From the NCBI GenBank assembly GCA_049941595.1, contig JBNFNA010000011.1:1-17280 (forward strand): a DNA stretch of 17,280 nucleotides, written 5' to 3'. This document shows positions 1-6,676 of the stretch, piece after piece. Origin of the DNA: Pasteurella sp049941595 (GTDB taxonomy: Bacteria; Pseudomonadota; Gammaproteobacteria; Enterobacterales; Pasteurellaceae). Position numbers and translations under genes: made by a program. Each line of letters opens with the position of its first letter. The first letter of the stretch is position 1. The notes beneath the pieces are model-generated. The model had not been told where the DNA came from and did not search any database. It saw only the letters and a list, made by a program, of their open reading frames with translations.

Positions 1-20
1 TCAAATTTTTCTTTAGACAT
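1..20 (-). CDS. tuf: Elongation factor Tu, first codons only (partial)
   Basis: The last 20 bases read backwards as ATG followed by codons for MSKEKF, the usual start of Haemophilus EF-Tu; the rest lies beyond the window edge. EF-Tu carries aminoacyl-tRNA to the ribosome as a GTP-bound complex. The identification rests on the short N-terminus plus the four-tRNA cluster directly upstream, which has the same order as the tRNA-tufB operon of enteric bacteria. A purine-rich ribosome binding site (AGAGGGAC) ends about 5 bases before the ATG. It is probably cotranscribed with the tRNAs from the promoter at 533-560. This would be the tufB-type copy. Confidence 0.85.
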
Positions 21-25
21 TGAGA

Positions 26-33
26 GTCCCTCT
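26..33 (-). promoter_or_regulatory. Ribosome binding site of tuf
   Basis: On the minus strand AGAGGGAC precedes the ATG of EF-Tu by about 5 bases. It supports the tuf start at position 20. Confidence 0.6.
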
Positions 34-123
34 AAACAAACACGGTTATGGATGGTTCAATATACCACATTAACCAAAATGAATAATTTGTTGTTAATAA
101 AGGACAGAAAGGAAGTTTAAGAC

Positions 124-199
124 TGGTGCTGATAGGCGGATTTGAACCGCCGACCTCACCCTTACCAAGGGTGCGCTCTACCAACTGAGCTATATCAGC
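124..199 (-). tRNA. thrT: tRNA-Thr (anticodon GGT)
   Basis: A 76-base tRNA read on the minus strand: acceptor GCTGATA, D-arm with AGCTCAGTTGGTAGAGC, anticodon loop CTTGGTAAG, T-loop GGTTCAAATCC, and an encoded CCA end. The anticodon GGT reads threonine ACC/ACU codons. It is the last tRNA of the cluster, just before tuf, matching thrT in the enteric thrU-tyrU-glyT-thrT-tufB order. The 3' end is released from the tuf mRNA by processing. Confidence 0.97.
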
Positions 200-202
200 G
201 TT

Positions 203-277
<75 letters not shown>

Positions 278-321
278 AGTCCTAAATTCATCTGACCCAT
301 CAGAACGATTCATTTAAAAAA

Positions 322-406
322 TGGTGGAGGGAGAAGGATTCGAACCTTCGAAGGCTGAGCCGGCAGATTTACAGTCTGCTCCCTTTGGCCGCTCGGGAAT
401 CCCTCC
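322..406 (-). tRNA. tyrU: tRNA-Tyr (anticodon GTA)
   Basis: An 85-base class II tRNA on the minus strand starting GGAGGGATTCCCGAGCGG. It has anticodon loop CTGTAAA (anticodon GTA), the long variable arm expected of bacterial tRNA-Tyr, T-loop GGTTCGAATCC and encoded CCA. Confidence 0.97.
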
Positions 407-434
407 GCGTTAAATGAACACTTGCTGAGAAGAA

Positions 435-510
<76 letters not shown>

Positions 511-532
511 ATCTCATAAGCAAGTGAGGCGT

Positions 533-560
533 ATTATAGGGAAATTTTTATCGCTGACAA
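533..560 (-). promoter_or_regulatory. Promoter of the tRNA-tuf operon
   Basis: On the minus strand there is a -35 box TTGTCA (555-560), a 16-base spacer and a perfect -10 TATAAT (533-538). The bases after the -10 (ACGCC) form the GC-rich discriminator typical of stringently controlled stable-RNA promoters. Upstream, 561-610 is rich in A and T runs, as in UP elements. These suggest strong growth-rate-regulated transcription; that regulation is inferred. Confidence 0.8.
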
Positions 561-730
561 GTGTTTTTTTGAAAAAAATGATTTTTTTTATTTATTCGTT
601 TAATTATCAAACAAAAAGGCTATTTTTTATCATAAAGTTAGCACTTTTCTAAAAAAATTATGCGATTTTTCTGCTTTATAAGGTATATTTTATATTCAAT
701 TGACTACCATTTACATAAGTTAAACGCATT
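561..730. other. AT-rich intergenic region between the tRNA operon and coaA
   Basis: A very AT-rich stretch with many A and T tracts. It probably holds the upstream element of the minus-strand tRNA promoter and the plus-strand coaA promoter. TATATT at 684-689 and 691-696 are possible coaA -10 boxes, but no good -35 partner is visible. No reading frame here looks like a gene. Confidence 0.4.
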
Positions 731-1681
731 GTGGAACAAACAAATTCAACTTTTTTAGCTAATCAACTTACACCTTTTTTATCTTTTAATCGCCAACAAT
801 GGGCAGAATTAAGAAAATCGGTGCCTTTAACCCTCACTGAACAGGACCTCAAACCGCTACTTGGTATTAATGAAGAGCTTTCTTTAGATGAAGTTCGCAC
901 TATTTACTTGCCATTAGTTCGTTTAATCAACTATTACATTGAAGAACGTATTCAACGTCAACAGGTGATGAACCGTTTTTTAGGTGTAAATCCAGATAAA
1001 GTGCCTTACATTATTAGCATTGCGGGCAGCGTTGCGGTAGGAAAAAGTACCTCTGCACGTATTTTGCAATCTTTATTATCGCAATGGCCTGAAGTGCGAA
1101 AAGTAGATTTAATTACGACGGACGGCTTTTTATATCCATTAGAAAAGTTACAAAAAGATAATTTATTGCATAAAAAAGGCTTCCCCGTGTCTTATGATAC
1201 ATCACGTTTAGTGCGTTTTTTAGCGGATATTAAGTCAGGCAAGCCAAATGTGAAAGCGCCTGTGTATTCACATTTGATTTATGACATCGTGCCAGACCAA
1301 TTTGATGTAGTGGATCAGCCTGATATTTTGATTTTAGAAGGGTTGAATGTGTTACAAACAGGCGATCGCTCAACGCAAACCTTCGTGTCTGACTTCGTGG
1401 ACTTTTCTATTTATGTGGATGCGGACGAAAATCTATTGAAAAAATGGTATATCAGCCGTTTCTTAAAATTCCGTCAAAGTGCATTTAGTGATCCAAATTC
1501 CTATTTTAAACACTATGCAAGTTTGTCAGAAGAAGAGGCAGTGAGCACGGCGAGCCGTATTTGGGACGAAATTAACGGCTTAAACTTGCGAGAAAATATT
1601 TTGCCGACCAGAGAACGTGCAAATTTAATCTTAACGAAAGGGACAGACCACGCCGTCGAATTAGTGAAGTTGCGTAAATAA
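731..1681 (+). CDS. coaA: Pantothenate kinase, type I
   Basis: Catalyses ATP-dependent phosphorylation of pantothenate to 4'-phosphopantothenate, the first and rate-limiting step of coenzyme A synthesis, in the cytoplasm. The 316-residue length equals that of the E. coli enzyme. The P-loop GSVAVGKS is at residues 99-106, followed by the conserved TTDGF (129-133), and the C-terminus ends in a family-typical NILPTRERA...LTK segment. The start is GTG: an in-frame TAA lies 15 bases upstream and the first in-frame ATG is at residue 80, inside conserved sequence. The ribosome binding site is weak, perhaps only TAAG. In this family CoA normally inhibits the enzyme. It stands alone on the plus strand, convergent with hslU. 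Confidence 0.96.
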   Translation: MEQTNSTFLANQLTPFLSFNRQQWAELRKSVPLTLTEQDLKPLLGINEELSLDEVRTIYLPLVRLINYYIEERIQRQQVMNRFLGVNPDKVPYIISIAGSVAVGKSTSARILQSLLSQWPEVRKVDLITTDGFLYPLEKLQKDNLLHKKGFPVSYDTSRLVRFLADIKSGKPNVKAPVYSHLIYDIVPDQFDVVDQPDILILEGLNVLQTGDRSTQTFVSDFVDFSIYVDADENLLKKWYISRFLKFRQSAFSDPNSYFKHYASLSEEEAVSTASRIWDEINGLNLRENILPTRERANLILTKGTDHAVELVKLRK

Positions 1682-1712
1682 TCTTCTTTTAGTAAAAAAT
1701 TATCAAAAAATA

Positions 1713-1752
1713 AACCGCACTTTGATGTTGAAAGCAAAGTGCGGTTATTTTT
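1713..1752. terminator. Bidirectional terminator made of two inverted uptake sequences (coaA / hslU)
   Basis: AACCGCACTTTG (1713-1724) and CAAAGTGCGGTT (1735-1746) form a perfect 12-bp stem with a 10-base loop. T-rich tails follow on both strands, so it can end coaA on one strand and hslU on the other. Each arm contains a full uptake core (1714-1722 minus, 1737-1745 plus), a well-known dual use of paired uptake sequences in Haemophilus. Confidence 0.9.
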
Positions 1753-1759
1753 TAGAAAA

Positions 1760-3091
1760 TTATAAAATGAAGCGGCTGAGATCTTCGTTTTCTACAACAT
1801 CGCCTAATGCTTCAGTCACATAAGCATCATCGATAGTAACAACTTGTCCGTTCATTTCGCTTGCGTTAAAGGAAATTTTATCCATCAAACGCTCCATTAC
1901 AGTGTGTAAACGACGCGCACCGATATTTTCAGTTTTTTCGTTGACTCTGAATGCCGCTTCCGCAATTTTCTTAATTGAACCTTCAGTGAATTCAATATTC
2001 ACACCTTCCGTTGCCATTAAGGCTTTGTATTGCTCGGTTAATGAAGCGTTTGGTTCTGTTAAAATCCGCTCAAAATCCACCGCACTTAATGCTGATAATT
2101 CCACACGAATAGGTAAACGACCTTGCAATTCAGGGATTAAATCTGAAGGGCGAGCCACTTGGAATGCACCCGATGCAATAAACAAAATATGATCGGTTTT
2201 CACCATACCGTGTTTGGTGCTTACTGTTGTGCCTTCCACGAGTGGCAGTAAATCACGTTGCACACCTTCACGTGATACATCAGCGCCGCTGTATTCGCCT
2301 TTTTTACAGATTTTGTCGATTTCATCGATGAACACAATCCCGTTTTGTTCCACCGCATCAATGGCTTTCTGCTTCAACTCTTCAGGGTTAATCAGTTTTG
2401 CGGCTTCATCATCAATCAAGGTTTTTAACGCATCTTTAATTTTCATTTTGCGTTTTTTGGTTTGCCCAGTAGAAAGATTTTGGAACATTGACTGTAATTG
2501 GTTCGTCATTTCTTCCATACCTGGCGGTGCCATAATTTCAACACCCATAGACACGCTTGCGACATCAATTTCGATTTCTTTATCGTCTAATTGACCTTCA
2601 CGCAATTTTTTACGGAACACTTGGCGTGTGCTGCTATTATTATCAGAGGCTTCAACTTGTCCCCATTGATTTTTCGGTGGTGGAAGCAACGCATCTAAGA
2701 TACGATCTTCAGCTGCTTCTTCTGCTCTGAAGCGATTTTTTTCGATTTCAGTTTGACGAACTAGCTTCATCGCACTGTCAGTCAAATCACGAATTATCGA
2801 ATCCACTTCTTTCCCCACATAGCCCACTTCAGTAAATTTTGTCGCTTCGACTTTAATAAAAGGGGCATTCGCAAGTTTGGCTAAACGGCGAGCGATTTCC
2901 GTTTTTCCCACACCTGTTGGACCGATCATCAAAATATTTTTCGGCGTGACTTCGTGGCGGAGTGGCTCTTGTAATTGCATTCTTCGCCAACGATTTCTTA
3001 ACGCAATCGCCACCGCTCTTTTCGCATCGGCTTGGCCAATAATATGTTGATCCAATTCAGAGACAATTTCTCTAGGGGTCATTTCAGACAT
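1760..3091 (-). CDS. hslU: ATP-dependent protease ATPase subunit HslU (ClpY)
   Basis: AAA+ unfoldase that forms hexamers, unfolds protein substrates and feeds them into the HslV peptidase. The protein has 443 residues, the usual length. Walker A GPTGVGKT is at residues 57-64, the Walker B motif reads GIVFIDEIDKI, an I-domain-like insertion lies between them, and the C-terminal tail ends DLSRFIL; in this family that tail docks into HslV. The ATG follows AGGAG by about 6 bases. It is second in the operon, 19 bases after hslV. The operon is probably heat-shock regulated (see promoter 3676-3704). Nothing is truncated. Confidence 0.97.
   Translation of the reverse strand: MSEMTPREIVSELDQHIIGQADAKRAVAIALRNRWRRMQLQEPLRHEVTPKNILMIGPTGVGKTEIARRLAKLANAPFIKVEATKFTEVGYVGKEVDSIIRDLTDSAMKLVRQTEIEKNRFRAEEAAEDRILDALLPPPKNQWGQVEASDNNSSTRQVFRKKLREGQLDDKEIEIDVASVSMGVEIMAPPGMEEMTNQLQSMFQNLSTGQTKKRKMKIKDALKTLIDDEAAKLINPEELKQKAIDAVEQNGIVFIDEIDKICKKGEYSGADVSREGVQRDLLPLVEGTTVSTKHGMVKTDHILFIASGAFQVARPSDLIPELQGRLPIRVELSALSAVDFERILTEPNASLTEQYKALMATEGVNIEFTEGSIKKIAEAAFRVNEKTENIGARRLHTVMERLMDKISFNASEMNGQVVTIDDAYVTEALGDVVENEDLSRFIL
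2079..2087 (-). repeat. DNA uptake sequence core
   Basis: An exact AAGTGCGGT on the minus strand, inside hslU. Confidence 0.8.
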
Positions 3092-3110
3092 TTTTGCTCC
3101 TATGACCTAA

Positions 3111-3641
3111 TTAGTTATTAGGTAATTCTTCAATAGTAAAATTGGTGTTGGTATAAACGCAGATATCGCCCGCGATTTTTAACGATTTTTCGACGATTTC
3201 ACGTGCAGATAAATCTGTATTTTCCACTAATGCACGCGCAGCAGATAACGCAAAGTTACCGCCTGAACCAATGGCTAAAATTTGGTCTTCTTCAGGTTGC
3301 ACTACATCACCAATCCCTGTAATAATTAAACTTTCTTTCTCATCAGCCACAATCAACATCGCTTCAAGTTTGCGTAAAGCACGGTCGGTACGCCAATCTT
3401 TCGCTAATTCCACCGCACTTTTTAACAAATGCCCTTGATGCATTTCCAACTTACGCTCAAATAATTCAAATAACGTAAAGGCATCAGCCGTGCCCCCCGC
3501 AAAGCCGGCTAACACTTTGCCATTGTATAAACGGCGAACCTTACGTGCATTGCCTTTCATCACGGTGTTGCCTAATGAAACTTGACCGTCACCACCGACG
3601 ACCACTTGTCCGTTACGACGAACACTTACAATCGTTGTCAT
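3111..3641 (-). CDS. hslV: ATP-dependent protease peptidase subunit HslV (ClpQ)
   Basis: Proteasome-like threonine peptidase; dodecamers pair with HslU hexamers to degrade unfolded or regulatory proteins in the cytoplasm. The 176-residue protein begins MTTIVSVRR, so removal of the initiator Met exposes the catalytic N-terminal Thr. It then shows the family's GGDGQVSLGNTVMKG and AGFAGGTADAF segments, and IGSGGNFALSAA near residue 125. The ATG is preceded by AAAGGA. It is the first gene of the hslVU operon, downstream of the promoter at 3676-3704. Confidence 0.97.
   Translation of the reverse strand: MTTIVSVRRNGQVVVGGDGQVSLGNTVMKGNARKVRRLYNGKVLAGFAGGTADAFTLFELFERKLEMHQGHLLKSAVELAKDWRTDRALRKLEAMLIVADEKESLIITGIGDVVQPEEDQILAIGSGGNFALSAARALVENTDLSAREIVEKSLKIAGDICVYTNTNFTIEELPNN
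3412..3420 (-). repeat. DNA uptake sequence core
   Basis: An exact AAGTGCGGT on the minus strand, inside hslV. Confidence 0.8.
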
Positions 3642-3675
3642 TTCGTATCCTTTGTTATTGCAAATAATAAAGCAC

Positions 3676-3704
3676 TATATGGCGATGAAATGGGAAAGAT
3701 CAAG
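3676..3704 (-). promoter_or_regulatory. Heat-shock (sigma-32-like) promoter of hslVU
   Basis: On the minus strand CTTGATC (3698-3704) is followed, after 13 bases, by CGCCATATA (3676-3684). Against the E. coli sigma-32 consensus CTTGAAA / CCCCATNTA this is 5 of 7 and one mismatch. A sigma-70 reading also fits (TTGATC, 18 bases, TATAGT), so the two may overlap. Its position 35 bases upstream of hslV agrees with the heat-shock control known for hslVU. Read by eye only. Confidence 0.6.
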
Positions 3705-3709
3705 GGAAA

Positions 3710-3745
3710 AGAAAAAGAAAAGCCGTTTATTTGACTAAACGGCTT
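3710..3745 (-). terminator. Rho-independent terminator after res
   Basis: On the minus strand AAGCCGTTTA and TAAACGGCTT (3736-3745 and 3720-3729) make a 10-bp stem with a 6-base loop. A T-rich tail (TTCTTTTTCTTTT) follows. It lies just after the res stop codon and ahead of the hslVU promoter, insulating the two operons. Confidence 0.85.
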
Positions 3746-3750
3746 AATCT

Positions 3751-6675
3751 TTAACAACTCGCCTCTTGGCAGCTTTTTTCACTTTCCTGAAGCTGTTTTA
3801 AGAGAATGTCTTTGATCTGCTGCGCTTTAAACTGGGTTTCAAATTTGACTTTCAACTGCCCACTCAAGATCTGGAACCAATGTTCAGCGTGCTTAATTTT
3901 TTGTAGTTCACTGCCACGCAAATCCTCTTGGTCTTGAACATCTTTACTTTCCACCACTAAATTGAGTGTCTCGCCTTGATCGGTTTTAACGATATACGCA
4001 AAGTCGGGGGAATAAGTTCCACCACCTGCCACAGGAATTTTAATGGAATTTTTTGGAATTTTAGTGAAAACCGTTACTTCTGGGATTTGTGAGCCTGTGA
4101 TGTTTTGTCGCTCAATTTCGCTGTCAAAAAACAAGCTGTCAAACAAAAAGCTCTCTAGCGGTGTCCCATTATCCGTTTGCACACCTAAATCTGCTGCATT
4201 GACTTCTGTCAAGGGTTTGCCTTGGGCATCGGTAAACTTCGTGGGATGAACTCTCCCTCCGACTTTTTCATAACCCACCTGAAATTCACTAAAGGAATGA
4301 TGTAATAAATAACGATTAAACCCCCTACAAATTGTCGCAATGGTGTATTCATTCATAAACCGCTCAATTGAGATTTCATCACGCAACTGATGAAAAGCAC
4401 TGTGCAAGGTTGTCATTTGAATAAAAGACTTTTGAGCCAATTTTTCCAAAAAATCACGATAATTCATCGTAACAATCGCTTCAAAGTTATCATCAACAAG
4501 GCTAGACTGCTCTGTCGCCACCAATTGATGATTAATGACCTTAATTTGGCTCACTTGCGTTTTAATCCCTGTTTGGGTAAAACGACCTTTATTTTCTTGT
4601 AAATAAGCCAATAACAATTGCAGGCACTGTTCCTCATTAAGTTGATATTGCAAAATCGCTTTTTGGTTGATGGTTTCCCATAAGGCTTTGAGTTCATCGT
4701 ATTTGCCGATACGCATTTTAACTTTGCTGCGATCGTTGCCAGACTGGGTAACTTTGCCACTTTTTAATTTTTCAGCCGTGTTGAAAGCATTTGGATAGCG
4801 TTGTTTCGCTTGATTAAAACCATCACCAATGAAATTGTCATCGTCATCGGTTAAATCAGACAAGGCATTGCGAATGGATTTTTTCGTTTCGTTCGGATAA
4901 CAGGCTTGAATTTTCAGACATAACTCATCATTCAACGCCGTAAACACGTGTTCTTTCACCGCACTTTGATTGATTTCATCGGTCAGTTTTTTCACAAAAT
5001 CCGTTTCGCTGCTATCCACAAAATAATTCAGCATAAAATTGCCGTCTTTCACCCGTGCCATAAATTCATTCACGGGCAAACGCAAACCACGCCCCACTTC
5101 TTGCAATTTACTGGTTTCACTGCCGCTGGAACGCAATTTACAAATGCCAAACACATTCGGGTTATCCCAACCTTCTCGCAATGTCCATTTAGAAAAAATA
5201 AAACGGCGTGGGTTAGCTAAAGACAAAAGACTTTCTTTGTCGTGTAAAATCTCGCTAATTTCTTGGGCGATTTTCTCATCATCGGAAGAATTATCTTTCG
5301 AAAAATAGCCTCCGTGGGTGGCAGAAATATCCGTTAATACCGTTTTCAAAGAATGATAAAAAGCAGAATCAGGTTCAGCCGTTTGTAACGCTTTTTCCGC
5401 TTCTTCTTTCACACAAATTTCAAAACGCTGTTTTAAGCTGCCAGCCAGTTTATCGCCTTCACGATAACCCGCAATATCATCAATAAAAAACAAGGTTAAG
5501 GGTTTGATTTTATCAGGGCGATTTAATAGCACTTTTTCATTTTTAAAATGCTCACGCACCGCCTCTCGCAACATTTTATCGAACACAGGATTAGCATACG
5601 AATAGGGATTGAAACTATCACCTTTTTTCAATTCTAATCCATTGCTTAACACGGCGGTGGATTTGTTCAATTTATCCAAATACAGATCGTGAATATGAGA
5701 ATGGACTTTTTCCAAACTCTCGCCCACGTTTAACACAAAAGGCGTTTTGCTTCCCGATAGCTCAAATGTCGCGGCTTTGCCATCACTTTCCACAAATCGC
5801 ACTTTGGCTTTTTCATCACCTTGCACTTCTTGCACAAAGGCTTTTACCCCTTTAACCAAATCCTGATTAAAGGCATCAATGGCGGTGAGACGATAAATCA
5901 AATTACGGAATTTTTCTTTGAATGTCGCCCCATAACGCAACACAAACTGCGGTGCAAAATTCATCAAGTTTTGCCAAGATTGATTACCTTCATCAAAACG
6001 GTGCGGTTCATCAATCATCAAAATCGGTTTTACGGAGGCAATGGCTTCAAAGGGTTTGTGGTATAAATCTTTGAGTAACACACTGCCATCATTGCCCGCA
6101 TCTTCCCCTTTCATCGTTTTACTGTTGATCATCCCCATATTTAGCAACAACACGTGGATTTTCTTGGCGTTATCGGCGTGCACAAAACGCACAATTTCCG
6201 TGGGCATTGACTGATTTTTACTGCCTTTTTTATTCTTTTGGCTCTGCACCACATACAACTCAATTTCCGCCTCGCCGTATTCGCCTTCAAAATCCAAACG
6301 GAAATGTTTTTTCAATGCCTCACTTTTTAAAAATTGCTCCGTGCCTGCTTTAATGGATAAGGTCGGCACCGCAATCACAAACTTATACAATCCCAATTGT
6401 TTGTGCATTTCAAACATCGTTTGGGTGTAGGTGTACGTTTTTCCCGTGCCCGTTTCCATCGCAATATCCAACACATTACTCCCATCAGCAAGCGAGGTTT
6501 CAATGCCATTTTGATGTTGAATTTGGAGGATATTGTCTACCCAAGCTGAAACGGAAATCGTTGGATTTTCACCCCGTTCATTCTTTTTCGGCACGCAATG
6601 ATTAAATGTACTCAACACCGCTTGCACCGCCGCCATTTGATGTGGCAAGCCTTTTTCATAATGGAAACCTGCCAT
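3751..6675 (-). CDS. res: Type III restriction enzyme, Res (helicase/nuclease) subunit
   Basis: The restriction subunit of a type III R-M complex; with Mod it translocates or slides on DNA using ATP and cuts when two unmethylated sites in opposite orientation meet. The 974-residue length fits the family. An N-terminal superfamily 2 helicase domain has Walker A TGTGKT (75-80), DEPH as motif II (222-225), YGATF (248-252) and a QEVGRGLRLP arginine motif near the middle. The C-terminal endonuclease domain shows a PD-(D/E)XK pattern: D891, E909 and K911 (PDF...VESK). All motifs are intact, so the enzyme is predicted active. It starts one base after the mod stop codon, with GAGG inside the end of mod as ribosome binding site, implying translational coupling. 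Confidence 0.95.
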   Translation of the reverse strand: MAGFHYEKGLPHQMAAVQAVLSTFNHCVPKKNERGENPTISVSAWVDNILQIQHQNGIETSLADGSNVLDIAMETGTGKTYTYTQTMFEMHKQLGLYKFVIAVPTLSIKAGTEQFLKSEALKKHFRLDFEGEYGEAEIELYVVQSQKNKKGSKNQSMPTEIVRFVHADNAKKIHVLLLNMGMINSKTMKGEDAGNDGSVLLKDLYHKPFEAIASVKPILMIDEPHRFDEGNQSWQNLMNFAPQFVLRYGATFKEKFRNLIYRLTAIDAFNQDLVKGVKAFVQEVQGDEKAKVRFVESDGKAATFELSGSKTPFVLNVGESLEKVHSHIHDLYLDKLNKSTAVLSNGLELKKGDSFNPYSYANPVFDKMLREAVREHFKNEKVLLNRPDKIKPLTLFFIDDIAGYREGDKLAGSLKQRFEICVKEEAEKALQTAEPDSAFYHSLKTVLTDISATHGGYFSKDNSSDDEKIAQEISEILHDKESLLSLANPRRFIFSKWTLREGWDNPNVFGICKLRSSGSETSKLQEVGRGLRLPVNEFMARVKDGNFMLNYFVDSSETDFVKKLTDEINQSAVKEHVFTALNDELCLKIQACYPNETKKSIRNALSDLTDDDDNFIGDGFNQAKQRYPNAFNTAEKLKSGKVTQSGNDRSKVKMRIGKYDELKALWETINQKAILQYQLNEEQCLQLLLAYLQENKGRFTQTGIKTQVSQIKVINHQLVATEQSSLVDDNFEAIVTMNYRDFLEKLAQKSFIQMTTLHSAFHQLRDEISIERFMNEYTIATICRGFNRYLLHHSFSEFQVGYEKVGGRVHPTKFTDAQGKPLTEVNAADLGVQTDNGTPLESFLFDSLFFDSEIERQNITGSQIPEVTVFTKIPKNSIKIPVAGGGTYSPDFAYIVKTDQGETLNLVVESKDVQDQEDLRGSELQKIKHAEHWFQILSGQLKVKFETQFKAQQIKDILLKQLQESEKSCQEASC
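4958..4966 (-). repeat. DNA uptake sequence core
   Basis: An exact AAGTGCGGT on the minus strand, inside res. It suggests the R-M gene has long resided in this family. Confidence 0.8.
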
Positions 6676-6676
6676 A

